A stretch of DNA of 38,320 nucleotides, from NCBI RefSeq assembly GCF_016862395.1, contig NZ_BOMW01000079.1, positions 1 through 38,320 on the forward strand, given 5' to 3'. The stretch comes from Actinoplanes siamensis (lineage in GTDB: Bacteria > Actinomycetota > Actinomycetes > Mycobacteriales > Micromonosporaceae). The translations under genes and the position numbers were made by a program. Of the stretch, positions 1-8,056 are shown in pieces (position 1 is the stretch's first letter; each line of letters begins with the position of its first letter). The notes under the pieces were generated by a model. The model searched no databases and had not been told where the DNA came from. It saw only the letters and a program-made list of their open reading frames with translations.

Positions 1-1046
1 CTGACCGGAGCCATGATCAGACCGGCCGGGTCGCTGCAGACCAGATCCAGGGCTCGCCGCACCACCCCGGGCTGGTACGCCGTGGCGTGGAACGTGGCGT
101 TCAGGTGCAGCACCCCGTCCAGCTCGCCGGCGCTCAGCACGATGTCCTCGGGCTCGCAGTACGCCGGGACGCTCAGGTTGATCCGGCCGACCGGTTCGAC
201 ACCCCACGGCAGACCGGCCAGCGGGTCGTGCCACCCCGGATCGGCCAGGACGATCCGGGGGCGCGGCTGCGCCGCGATCTCCTCCGGGTACGGTTCCGGC
301 CGCCGGGGCAGCACCCGTCCGGCGGCCGGCTCGGGCGCCGGACCGGGCGCGAGGCCCAGCTCGGACAGCGCGGCGGTGAACGCCGCGAGCATGATCGCCG
401 GGGTGGAGATGCCTGGAGAATACGCATCCCGCCAGGGCCGCATCTCGCCGAGCACCCGGCTGGAGCGCGCCGAGCAGAGGGTCAGCGCGGGTCGCCACGG
501 CCGGACCGGCTCGGGCGCGCGCCGCGGCGGCCGGGTGAAGCCCAGCTCCTCCCGCCACCGGCCCGGGTGGGTGCCCAGCCGGGTCCACCACGAGGCGGGC
601 TCGAAGCGCGCCGGCCGTGCCGCCCGGCCCTCGCCCGCGGCCCGGACCAGCTCGCGGATCAGCGCGTTCGCCGAGGTGGCGTCGCCATAGGCCTGGGAGA
701 CCCGGACCGCGACGTAGCCGCCGCCGGCCAGGACCCGCATCGGGAAGTCGCCGTGCGGCTCGTCCTGCAGCCGCCGGGTCGTCGCCTCGAAGTCCACCAG
801 GTCCGGGCCGAGGTCGGTGACCAAGCCGGCCGCGTGCCTGGCGAAGCCGGCCGCGTCCAGCTGCCACCACCGGGCGCCCGCCCGGTCCAGCCGGGCGACC
901 GCGCGGTGCGCCGGGTCGGCCCGGTGCAGGCCGGTCAGCGCGGACCGTAGGCGCTCGGCGGTCACCCCGGTCAGCGGACCGACAGTGCGGACGTACTCCA
1001 GCGGCAGCCCCGCGCGCTCACGCGGGGTCAGCCTGGTGGCGGACAT
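1..1046 (-). CDS. Condensation-fold (NRPS C-domain/CAT-like) acyltransferase, 3' end missing
   Basis: The minus-strand frame is open from an ATG at 1046 to the window edge, giving 348 codons without a stop, so the C-terminus lies outside. A GGGGGTG lies 7-8 bases before the ATG. The protein begins MSATRLTPRERAGLPLEYV and has the general pattern of the condensation/acetyltransferase superfamily: an N-terminal lobe, a segment RVSQAYGDATSANAL where the HHxxxDG motif is expected, and a later segment LHLNATFHATAYQP typical of the closing strands of such folds. The catalytic second His of HHxxxDG appears to be Gln (S-Q-A-Y-G-D-A), so activity is uncertain. The family is assigned from overall pattern only. 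It could be a PapA-like or WES-like acyltransferase, or a catalytically dead relative. No biosynthetic cluster is visible in the window. Confidence 0.5.
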   Translation of the reverse strand, partial: MSATRLTPRERAGLPLEYVRTVGPLTGVTAERLRSALTGLHRADPAHRAVARLDRAGARWWQLDAAGFARHAAGLVTDLGPDLVDFEATTRRLQDEPHGDFPMRVLAGGGYVAVRVSQAYGDATSANALIRELVRAAGEGRAARPARFEPASWWTRLGTHPGRWREELGFTRPPRRAPEPVRPWRPALTLCSARSSRVLGEMRPWRDAYSPGISTPAIMLAAFTAALSELGLAPGPAPEPAAGRVLPRRPEPYPEEIAAQPRPRIVLADPGWHDPLAGLPWGVEPVGRINLSVPAYCEPEDIVLSAGELDGVLHLNATFHATAYQPGVVRRALDLVCSDPAGLIMAPV

Positions 1047-1154
1047 GACGCGCACCCCCAAAAGTCGACGCGCTCGGGAACGTGGTCACTCGCCGTGTGC
1101 ACCGGGAGGAGCGAAGTTGACGAGCCGGAACAGCCGTCCGGAGTGGAAACGGCG

Positions 1155-1182
1155 ACCATCGGCTGATCCATCGGCCGATGGT
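1155..1182. repeat. Inverted repeat with three CATCGGC copies between corA and the acyltransferase gene
   Basis: ACCATCGGC (1155-1163) is inverted as GCCGATGGT (1174-1182). The right half also contains a perfect 14-base palindrome, CCATCGGCCGATGG (1168-1181), so the CATCGGC motif occurs twice direct and once inverted. It sits after the corA stop and before the acyltransferase start on the minus strand. It could be a corA terminator or an operator for the acyltransferase gene. There is no U-tract. Confidence 0.4.
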
Positions 1183-1264
1183 GAGCGTATACCCGCCGTG
1201 GATGACCCTTTGGGGAACTTTACGTGAGAAAGTTTGTGACCTTCGTCGCGGTCATCGAGCGTGG

Positions 1265-2470
1265 TCAGAGCCAGCCGGTGCGCTTGAGCCGCCAGTAGAG
1301 CCCGCCACCGATCACGATCATCGCGCCGACCGCGCCGGAGAAGCCGTACGGCGAGTTCAGCCCCGGGATCACCGCGAAGTTCATCCCGTACACGCCGGCG
1401 ATCACGGTCGGCACCGCCGCGATCGCGGCCCACGCGGCGATCTTGCGCATGTCGTCGTTCTGATCGATCGAGATCTGCGCCAGCCGGGCCTGCAGGATCG
1501 AGTTGAGCAGGTCGTCGAAACCGGCCACCCGGTCCACCGCCCGGCTCAGCCGCCCGCGCACGTCCACCAGATAGGGCCGCAGCACGGCCGGCGGCAGCTG
1601 CGAGTCGAGCAACCGGGAGAGCGGCTCGGCCAGCGGCAGCACCGCCCGCTTGAACTCCACCATCTCCCGTTTGAGCTGGTAGATGTGGGCGATTTCGGTG
1701 TTCCGGACGGCGGCGAAGGACTCCTCCTCCAGCCGCTCCAGGTCGCGCTCCACGTGACCGGCCACGTCCAGGTAGTTGTCGACCAGGCGGCTGCCCACCG
1801 CGTAGGCCACCGCCCACGGCCCGTGCCGCAGCACCTCCGGCCGTTCCTCCAGCTCCTGGCGCACCTGCCGGAGCGGTCCGACCGGGCCGTGCCGCACCGT
1901 GATGGCGAACCACGGGCCGATCAGCACGGTGATGTCGCCGGTCTCGACCACCTCGGAGGTGTCGGTGAGCCGGTCGTGCTCGACGTAGCGCGCGGTCCGC
2001 AGCACCAGCCGGGTCACCTCGCCCACGGTCTCCACGCCGGGCCGGTGGCCCCCGCCGGCGGCCTGCTCGGCGACCAGGTCGTGCAGGCCGAAGACCTCGG
2101 CGACATCGGCCATCGTGGGCCGGTCCGGCTCGTACAGGCCGAGCCAGACGAACGCGTTGCGGCGGCGCCGGGCGAGCCGGGCGGCCTCCTGGTACGGCAG
2201 CTGGCGCGGCCGCCCCGGCTCCACGCGCCGGGCGCCGCTCGCGTAGACCGCGCAGTCGATCACCGCGTCCGGGTTGCCGCGGCGCGGCGCCGGGGCCGTC
2301 TCCAGAGGACGCATCAGTCCGGCCAGGAACTGCCGGAACGTCCTGGGCCGCCGGCGCAGGCGGAGGCGTTCCGGGGGCTCCCGGTGCCAGCCGGGTGCGG
2401 CGTAGCCGTCGAAGCCGGGTGACTCGAACTCGCTGTCGTCGCGCCGCCGGCGCCTTACCCGCCCGAGCAT
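1265..2470 (-). CDS. corA: CorA-type magnesium/cobalt transporter
   Basis: A 401-residue inner-membrane divalent cation channel of the CorA (2-TM-GxN) family. The signature GMN is at residues 362-364 within VYGMNF, at the end of the first transmembrane helix. A second hydrophobic segment (GAVGAMIVIGGGLYW) follows and the C-terminus is short and basic (KRTGWL), as in the family. The long N-terminal part is the cytoplasmic funnel, with acidic helices such as RDLERLEEESFAAV. The frame is open further upstream to 2566. The ATG at 2470 is preferred because AGGAAGG lies about 12 bases before it and the residues further upstream look like leader translation. The first 60 residues are Arg-rich and variable. 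It is divergent from the WYL regulator gene. Mg2+ versus Co2+/Ni2+ preference cannot be read from sequence. Confidence 0.93.
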   Translation of the reverse strand: MLGRVRRRRRDDSEFESPGFDGYAAPGWHREPPERLRLRRRPRTFRQFLAGLMRPLETAPAPRRGNPDAVIDCAVYASGARRVEPGRPRQLPYQEAARLARRRRNAFVWLGLYEPDRPTMADVAEVFGLHDLVAEQAAGGGHRPGVETVGEVTRLVLRTARYVEHDRLTDTSEVVETGDITVLIGPWFAITVRHGPVGPLRQVRQELEERPEVLRHGPWAVAYAVGSRLVDNYLDVAGHVERDLERLEEESFAAVRNTEIAHIYQLKREMVEFKRAVLPLAEPLSRLLDSQLPPAVLRPYLVDVRGRLSRAVDRVAGFDDLLNSILQARLAQISIDQNDDMRKIAAWAAIAAVPTVIAGVYGMNFAVIPGLNSPYGFSGAVGAMIVIGGGLYWRLKRTGWL

Positions 2471-2599
2471 GGGCTGCCCGCCACCTTCCTGACTCCGCGT
2501 CTCGGGTGAAGAAGGTAGTGGGCTCGTGCCTCGATCCGAGCGCCGGATCGCCCGGCGCCGGCTCACGGTCCGGCGGCGCAGTCACCGGTCCGCTGGCAC

Positions 2600-2693
2600 G
2601 CCGTCGTCGTCACCCGTCGGTCGCGACAACGACGGCTCGTCGGGCCGGCGCCTCCGCCGCGGAGGCGCTTTGCGGTCAGCTCCTGGCCGCAAA
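2600..2693. repeat. Cluster of three consecutive inverted repeats in the WYL-regulator leader
   Basis: Three inverted repeats follow one another in 94 bases. GCCGTCGT (2600-2607) pairs with ACGACGGC (2629-2636). GCGCCTCCGC (2648-2657) pairs perfectly with GCGGAGGCGC (2659-2668). TTTGCGGTCAG (2669-2679) pairs with CTGGCCGCAAA (2683-2693) with one U-G wobble. The last hairpin ends 19 bases before the regulator ATG. They may be a leader RNA structure, an attenuator, or operators for autoregulation and the divergent corA promoter. Function is unknown. Confidence 0.55.
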
Positions 2694-2712
2694 GGATGTC
2701 ACCCTGGGGGCC

Positions 2713-3669
2713 ATGGCGAACACGAGTGCCCGGATGCTGCGGCTGCTGTCGCTGCTGCAGACCCATCGCTACTGGCCCGGCGCCGAACTGGCCGGCCGCC
2801 TCGAGGTCAGCCCGCGGACGCTGCGCCGGGACGTGGACCGCCTGCGCGAGCTGGGCTATCCGGTGGACGCCAGCCGGGGCGTGGCCGGCGGCTACCAGCT
2901 GCAGGCCGGCGCCGCGGTGCCGCCGCTGCTGCTCGACGACGAGGAGGCGGTGGCCATCGCGATCGGGCTGCGCACCGCCGCGGCCGGCGCGGTCGCCGGT
3001 TTCGAGGAGACCTCGGTACGCGCGCTGGCCAAGGTGATCCAGCTGCTCCCGCCGCGGCTGCGTCGCCGGATCGACGCGCTGCAGGCGGTGACCACCCCGG
3101 GCGTCCCCGGTGGCGGGCCGGTGCTGGACGCCGCGGTACTCACCACGATCGCACTGGCCACCCGGGCCGAGGAACGGTTGCGCTTCGACTACACCCCGCG
3201 CGAGGGCGCGACGCTGGGCCGGCACGTGGAGCCGCATCGGCTGGTCCCGCTCGGCCGCCGGTGGTATCTGCTGGCCTGGGACCTGGACCGGGCCGACTGG
3301 CGGAACTTCCGGGTGGACCGGATCGCCGGCCCGGCGCTGACCGGGGCGCGGTTCCGGCCGCGGGAGATCCCCGGCGGCGATCCGGTGGCCTGGATCCGGT
3401 CGCGGATCCGGGCCATACCCAACCGCTACGACGTCTCCGTGCTGATCGAGAGCGACCCGGCGACCATCCGCGCGGCGGTCGGTCAGTGGGGGAGCGTGGA
3501 ACCGGTCGGCGAGGGCGTCTGCCGGCTCCGGATGAACGTCGACGATCTCGGCTGGCCGGTGATGGTGCTCGGGGTGCTGGCCGCGCCGTTCACCATCGAG
3601 GCGCCGGCTGAGCTGCATGAACGCGTGCTGGCGGCGGGCCGGGCGCTGCTGCGCGGCTGGACTGTCTGA
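2713..3669 (+). CDS. WYL-domain transcriptional regulator (YafY/DeoR-like HTH)
   Basis: A 318-residue DNA-binding regulator. Residues 1-60 form a winged helix-turn-helix of the HTH_11 type (RMLRLLSLLQTHRYW, then LAGRLEVSPRTLRRDVDRL). The middle and C-terminal parts form the WYL sensor domain. It contains RRWYLLAWDLDRADWRNFRV, the W-Y-L and D-x-R-x-F-R-x-D-R pattern that gives the family its name. A WCX-like C-terminal extension follows. The ATG at 2713 matches the usual N-terminus of the family; the upstream part of the open frame overlaps the hairpin cluster and corA leader and does not look coding. WYL proteins sense small ligands or nucleic acids and often regulate neighbours. Here the next gene on the same strand is a GH20 enzyme about 170 bases downstream. 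The ligand is unknown. Confidence 0.88.
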   Translation: MANTSARMLRLLSLLQTHRYWPGAELAGRLEVSPRTLRRDVDRLRELGYPVDASRGVAGGYQLQAGAAVPPLLLDDEEAVAIAIGLRTAAAGAVAGFEETSVRALAKVIQLLPPRLRRRIDALQAVTTPGVPGGGPVLDAAVLTTIALATRAEERLRFDYTPREGATLGRHVEPHRLVPLGRRWYLLAWDLDRADWRNFRVDRIAGPALTGARFRPREIPGGDPVAWIRSRIRAIPNRYDVSVLIESDPATIRAAVGQWGSVEPVGEGVCRLRMNVDDLGWPVMVLGVLAAPFTIEAPAELHERVLAAGRALLRGWTV

Positions 3670-3810
3670 CCTGGACGGCGCCGGACTCCCCACGTCGATC
3701 GGTCCGCGCCGGTGGCGGCGGCCCCCGCCAGGGCGTGCGAAGGTTGCTCGTCGCCATGCGTGGCGTGACGCACAGTGATCGCCGTAGCGAAACAGTTTAG
3801 AGTGTTCAGA

Positions 3811-3828
3811 GTGCGCCCTCAGACGAAG
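3811..3828 (+). promoter_or_regulatory. Short direct repeats just upstream of the GH20 start
   Basis: An AT-richer patch around 3793-3815 carries two near-identical adjacent units, TTTAGAGTG and TTCAGAGTG, spaced nine bases apart, directly before the GH20 gene. It could hold a -10 region or a regulator site. No convincing -35 hexamer was found, and no DasR-type palindrome. The bounds given are approximate. Confidence 0.2.
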
Positions 3829-3840
3829 CGGCTCGGTGAT

Positions 3841-5232
3841 GTGATCCCGGCGCCGGCCCTGGTAGTTCCGGAACCGGCCGTGACCTTCACGATCTCCCCG
3901 GAGACGGCGGTGAGCGCGCCTCCGGCCGCCGCCGCGGTGGCCGCCGGGCTGGGATCCCTGGCGGACGACGGACCGGTCCGTCTGCAATTGACGGATACGG
4001 ACGGTCTCGGCCCGGAGGGCTATCGGCTGGAGATCACCGCGAGCGGGGTGAGCCTGCGCGCCGCCGAGCCGGCCGGGCTGTTCTGGGGTGTGCAGACGCT
4101 GCGCCAGCTGGCCGCGGGCGACGGGGTGCTGCCCGGCGGCGTGATCGAGGACCGGCCCCGGTTCGCGTACCGCGGGGCGATGCTCGACCTGGCCCGGCAC
4201 TTCTTCACCCCGGCCGAGATCAAGGCCCACGTCGACCTGCTGGTCCAGTTCAAGATCAATCACCTGCACCTGCATCTCACCGACGACCAGGGCTGGCGGC
4301 TGGAGATCCCCGGCTGGCCCCGGCTCACCGAGACCGGCGGCGGCCCGGGCACCGGCTGCGACGGGGCGGGGCCGGGCTTCCTGACCCTCGCCGAGTACTC
4401 CGACGTGGTCGCCTACGCGGCGCAGCGGTTCGTCACAGTGGTTCCGGAGATCGACATGCCGGGGCACGTGAACGCGGCGCTGGTGGCGTACCCGGAGCTG
4501 ACCGCGGACGGGCAGCCGGTGCCTCCGCGCACCGACGCCGAGGTCGGGTACAGCTCGCTGGTGGCCGGCAAGGAGGAGACGTACGCGTTCGTGGAGGCCG
4601 TGCTGAAGACGGTCGCGGACGCGACGCCCGGGCCGTACCTGCACATCGGCGGCGACGAGTGCCTCAGCACCTCGGCCGAGGACTACCGGACGTTCCTGGC
4701 CCGGGTGCTGCCGCTGCCCGGCAAGTACGGCAAGCGGGCCGTCGGCTGGCACGAGATCGCCGCGGCCGACCTGCCGGAGGGCACGGTCGTGCAGTACTGG
4801 CGCCCGGAGGAGCAGAACCCGGCCGTGGACGCGGCGGCCGCCGCCGGGCGTGAGGTGATCATGTCACCGGCCGACCGGGTCTATCTGGACATGAAGTACG
4901 ACGCGAGCACGCCGATCGGGCTGGACTGGGCCGGTTTGGTGCCGGTCGAGCGGGCGTACGACTGGGATCCGGCCCGGCGCCTGCCCGGCGTGCCGGAGGA
5001 GTCGGTGCTCGGCGTGGCCGCCCCGCTCTGGTCGGAGACCCTGCGCGGCCCCGCGGACGTGCAGTTCCTGACGTTCCCCCGGCTGCCGGCGGTGGCCGAG
5101 GTGGGGTGGAGCCCGCAGGAGCGGCGGTCCTGGGCGTCGTTCCGGGAGCGGGTGGCCGCGTTCGGGCCGCGCTGGGAGGCGGCCGGGGTGGCGTACTTCC
5201 GCTCGCCGGAGATCGACTGGCCGGCTTCCTGA
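3841..5232 (+). CDS. Beta-N-acetylhexosaminidase, GH20, probably cytoplasmic
   Basis: A glycoside hydrolase family 20 enzyme that removes terminal GlcNAc/GalNAc from chitooligosaccharides or muropeptide fragments by substrate-assisted catalysis. An N-terminal GH20b-like domain (about residues 1-110) is followed by the catalytic barrel. Landmarks are HLHLTDDQGWRLEIPGWPRL, VPEIDMPGH and the catalytic pair D272-E273 in HIGGDE. The C-terminal part has the conserved W-rich end (PLWSET, AEVGWSPQERR). The frame is open from an ATG at 3775. The GTG at 3841 is preferred because the protein then begins at VIPAPALVVP, where the family homology starts, but its ribosome site is weak. No signal peptide is visible from either start, suggesting action on imported sugars. 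It follows a WYL regulator. Confidence 0.85.
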   Translation: MIPAPALVVPEPAVTFTISPETAVSAPPAAAAVAAGLGSLADDGPVRLQLTDTDGLGPEGYRLEITASGVSLRAAEPAGLFWGVQTLRQLAAGDGVLPGGVIEDRPRFAYRGAMLDLARHFFTPAEIKAHVDLLVQFKINHLHLHLTDDQGWRLEIPGWPRLTETGGGPGTGCDGAGPGFLTLAEYSDVVAYAAQRFVTVVPEIDMPGHVNAALVAYPELTADGQPVPPRTDAEVGYSSLVAGKEETYAFVEAVLKTVADATPGPYLHIGGDECLSTSAEDYRTFLARVLPLPGKYGKRAVGWHEIAAADLPEGTVVQYWRPEEQNPAVDAAAAAGREVIMSPADRVYLDMKYDASTPIGLDWAGLVPVERAYDWDPARRLPGVPEESVLGVAAPLWSETLRGPADVQFLTFPRLPAVAEVGWSPQERRSWASFRERVAAFGPRWEAAGVAYFRSPEIDWPAS

Positions 5233-5316
5233 TCGACTCGGGCGTCGCACCCGTACTCCTGGCCGGATGAGTCGGGAACCCTAAGCTGGGGCCGATCCGG
5301 GTGGGAGGAGAGCGGC

Positions 5317-7311
5317 TTGAGCAACGACGCGCGAGCGGCGGCGAGGTCGGCCGCCGCCCTGGCCGGCTTCCTGGTCGTGGCCGGGCTGCAGTTGACAGTG
5401 GTGCTCGGTGCGCTGTGGACCGTGCTGAAACTGCTGCCCGCCGACTTCGCGCTGCGTGCCGGGGTGCCGTTGAGCCTGGCCACGTTCGGCGCGCTGGGGT
5501 ACGCGACCTGGCGCGCCCTGCACAGCCGGCGCCGGGCGCCGGCCGGGGTCGCGATCACCAGGGCCGACGCGCCGCGGCTGTGGGCGCTGGTCGACGGGGC
5601 CGCGTCCGCCGCCGGGGTGGCCCCGCCGGAGGGGTTGACAGTGGTCACCGACGCGACAGTGGCACTGGGCGAGCGGACCCGGGCGCTGGGGCTGCTCGGC
5701 GGCCGCCGTGACCTCTACCTGGGCCTGCCGCTGCTGCAGGCCTGGGACGCCGCCCGGCTGCGGGCGGTGGTGGCGCACGAGCTCGCGCACGGGTCGGCGG
5801 GGCTGGGGCGGTGGGCGCCGGTGGCGTACCGGGGACGGGTGGCCGTCGGCCGGCTGGCGCCGCGCTGGGGCCGGGGCCGCAATCCGGCCGGGGCGGTCTT
5901 CCGGGCGTACGCCCGGGTCTATCGCCGGTGGGACGAACCCTTCAGCCGCGCGCAGGAGCTGGCGGCGGACCGGATCGCGGCGTCGCACGCCGGACTGCCG
6001 GCGGCCGCCGCGGCGTTGCGGGATCTGCCGGTCCTGGCCGGGATGCAGCGGTTGTTCCACGCGGAGTACGTGGGGCCCGGCTGGCAGGCCGGGCATGTTC
6101 CGGACGACGTGTTCGGCGGGTTCCTGCGGGTGCTGGCCGCCCGTGCGGAGGACGTGGCGATCCTTCGGGCGCGGGGGCCGGAGCCGGCCGGGGCGTGGGA
6201 CACCCATCCGCCGCTGGCACAGCGGCTGGCCGCGCTGCAGCCGGCCGCACCGGCGGAGCCGGCGTCGTCCGGTGAGGCGGAGGCTGGTCCGTCCGGCGAG
6301 GCGGAAACCGATTCGTCCGGCGAGGTGGGGGCCGAGGAGGCCGCCGGCGAGCTGGTTCCGGACCTGCCGGGGCTCGGGCGGGCGTTGCAGGCGGTGGCGT
6401 TCCCGGCGCGGGGGCGTACCGAGGTGGGCTGGGACGACTTCCTCAGCGTCGCCCGCACGGCCGAGATGGAACGGGAGGCGGAGGCCGCGCTGGCCACCGT
6501 GTCGCGGGCGGTGGGCACGGCGGTGCCGGACGCGCGTCACGTCCTGGAACTGGCCGCCGACGGGCGTCTACGGACCGCGGCCGCGACGATCTTCCCCGGG
6601 CTCTCCCCGGAGGAGACCGCGGACCGCATCGTGGACCTGCTGTCCCTGATGCTGGCACTGGCGGCGCTGCGCAGCGGGGTGGCCCGCTGGCGGCACAGCT
6701 GGACCGGCACCGCCGAGCTGGTGGCCCGGGACGGCAATCATCTGAACCTGACAGACGTGGCCGCGGCCGCTGCCGATCCGGAGCAGGCCGAGGCCGTACG
6801 GGCGTATCTCGATCGGATCGGGGTGGACCTCGCCGCGCCGGGCGGTGCGCGGGCGGCCGCCCGCGCGCAGGCGCTCGGTGGGCTGATCAACCTGTCGGCG
6901 GACGGGGAGCGGACCGACCTGCTGGTCACCGATCTCGGATTCCTGCTGGTGCCGGGCCTGTCGCGGGGCAGGGGACCGGAGGCCAGGCGCCGGCTCAACG
7001 AGATCGCCGCCGGCGGTGTCCCGGTCGGCCCGGCCCCGGAGGACGCCGTCCCGGGCAGCGCCGGGCCGGAGAGCGCCGTGGGGGAGAAGTCCGCGGTGGC
7101 CACGATGGAGGCGCCGGCCGACGGCCGCAGGTTCGTGCCGTTCGCGGACGTCGCGGGGGTGACCGCGATGCCGGGCCGGCGCCGGGGCTGGGTGATCGAC
7201 CTGCGCGACGGCGGCCGGCTCACCCTGCGGCCGTCCCTGGACACCGACGAGCTGCCGGGCGGGTGGTCCGCCTGGGAGGACGCGGTCGCCTTCCTCGCCG
7301 GGACCCGCTGA
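5317..7311 (+). CDS. Membrane-associated M48-family zinc metalloprotease
   Basis: A 664-residue protein starting at TTG 5317, chosen because GGGAGGAG (5303-5310) lies six bases upstream. Two N-terminal hydrophobic segments (about residues 10-40 and 48-66) are followed by a peptidase domain. It carries the zinc-binding HExxH motif at H154-E155-H158 (VAHELAHG) and the downstream glutamate E214 in AQELAADR. Both are typical of M48/Ste24/HtpX peptidases with Peptidase_M48-like fold. An Ala/Glu/Ser-rich linker (about 305-345) contains repeated SSGEAE-like units. The C-terminal half, about 300 residues, has no family I recognise. It may be a surface-stress or membrane quality-control protease; substrates are unknown. 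It stands alone between the GH20 gene and a small anchored protein. Confidence 0.82.
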   Translation: MSNDARAAARSAAALAGFLVVAGLQLTVVLGALWTVLKLLPADFALRAGVPLSLATFGALGYATWRALHSRRRAPAGVAITRADAPRLWALVDGAASAAGVAPPEGLTVVTDATVALGERTRALGLLGGRRDLYLGLPLLQAWDAARLRAVVAHELAHGSAGLGRWAPVAYRGRVAVGRLAPRWGRGRNPAGAVFRAYARVYRRWDEPFSRAQELAADRIAASHAGLPAAAAALRDLPVLAGMQRLFHAEYVGPGWQAGHVPDDVFGGFLRVLAARAEDVAILRARGPEPAGAWDTHPPLAQRLAALQPAAPAEPASSGEAEAGPSGEAETDSSGEVGAEEAAGELVPDLPGLGRALQAVAFPARGRTEVGWDDFLSVARTAEMEREAEAALATVSRAVGTAVPDARHVLELAADGRLRTAAATIFPGLSPEETADRIVDLLSLMLALAALRSGVARWRHSWTGTAELVARDGNHLNLTDVAAAAADPEQAEAVRAYLDRIGVDLAAPGGARAAARAQALGGLINLSADGERTDLLVTDLGFLLVPGLSRGRGPEARRRLNEIAAGGVPVGPAPEDAVPGSAGPESAVGEKSAVATMEAPADGRRFVPFADVAGVTAMPGRRRGWVIDLRDGGRLTLRPSLDTDELPGGWSAWEDAVAFLAGTR

Positions 7312-7479
7312 CCCCGGTGGCCGGCGGCGAGAGTCACGTCCGCGACGAATCGGCCACTCCCGCGTCATCTCCGGTCACCATGAACTCAGCGGTCGTTGGC
7401 TTCGCGTACGCCCTAATTGGGTAGCACAGGGCCGAAGAGAAGCGGGACCATCGCGGGGGAACCGTGTGGGGAGGCGCTG

Positions 7480-7974
7480 ATGGAGCGGGGCCCGATGGCT
7501 CTGTTCGGAGCCGTGGTCGCGGTCGGGCTGGGCCCGGCCCTGTGGCTCGGCGTGCAGTTGGGCGCGGTCGACGCGCCGGTGCGCAAGCCGTCCACCACCG
7601 TTCGCCAGCAGCAGCTGCCGGCGGCCGAGACCGATCAGGGTGGTTACGGCGCCGGCGAGGAGTCGGAGACGACCGGCCCCGCCGTCGGCTGGACGCTGCC
7701 GCCGTCGACCCGGCCCACGACCCGCCCGGCCGCGCCGGTCGCGCCGGTCGCCACGTCGGTCCCGGTCACGCCGTCCGTGCCGGCGAGCGTGAGCGCGAGC
7801 CCGTCGGCCACGTCGGCCACGCCGCCGGCCGAGTCGACCACCAGCCCGGAGCCGCCCGAGGCCGAGGAGCCGCCGCCGGTGGTGGAGGAGTCGTCCAGCG
7901 CGCCGGAGCCGCCCACCGGTGAGGAGACCTCCGCCGCGCCGGTGGCCGAGGAGTCGTCGACAACGGACGCGTAG
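7480..7974 (+). CDS. Small membrane-anchored Pro/Ser/Thr/Glu-rich protein
   Basis: A 164-residue protein. GGGGAGG lies a few bases before the ATG at 7480, which gives the N-terminus MERGPMALFGAVVAVGLGPA. One hydrophobic helix (about residues 6-27) acts as an uncleaved anchor or signal. The rest is low-complexity: a Pro/Thr/Ser/Val-rich stretch, then an acidic Pro/Glu-rich tail. It is probably an extracytoplasmic, wall-spanning stalk. No catalytic motif is present and the family is unknown. It ends just before a strong terminator. Confidence 0.7.
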   Translation: MERGPMALFGAVVAVGLGPALWLGVQLGAVDAPVRKPSTTVRQQQLPAAETDQGGYGAGEESETTGPAVGWTLPPSTRPTTRPAAPVAPVATSVPVTPSVPASVSASPSATSATPPAESTTSPEPPEAEEPPPVVEESSSAPEPPTGEETSAAPVAEESSTTDA

Positions 7975-7989
7975 GACCGGGAAAACGCC

Positions 7990-8017
7990 GAAGAGGGAGC
8001 CGACCGGCTCCCTCTTC
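7990..8017. terminator. Bidirectional intrinsic terminator between convergent genes
   Basis: A perfect 12-base inverted repeat, GAAGAGGGAGCC (7990-8001) and GGCTCCCTCTTC (8006-8017), has a four-base GACC loop. It begins 16 bases after the stop of the Pro-rich protein and lies 40 bases beyond the stop of the converging minus-strand operon, so it can end both transcripts. Confidence 0.85.
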
Positions 8018-8056
8018 CTGGTGCTCCAGGCCGATTGTTCTGGGTACGGCCGTGGC

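Noticed and set aside
13..950. Plus-strand frames at the left edge
   Set aside because: Arg/Gly/Pro-rich shadow frames; the minus-strand frame reads a coherent acyltransferase-like protein.
3670..3840. A DasR-type operator before the GH20 gene
   Set aside because: No matching palindrome was found; only short direct repeats and a weak hairpin (TGGCGG/CCGCCA) are present.
2563..4752. A 729-codon minus-strand frame opposite the WYL and GH20 genes
   Set aside because: Antisense shadow with low-complexity composition; both plus-strand genes carry family motifs.
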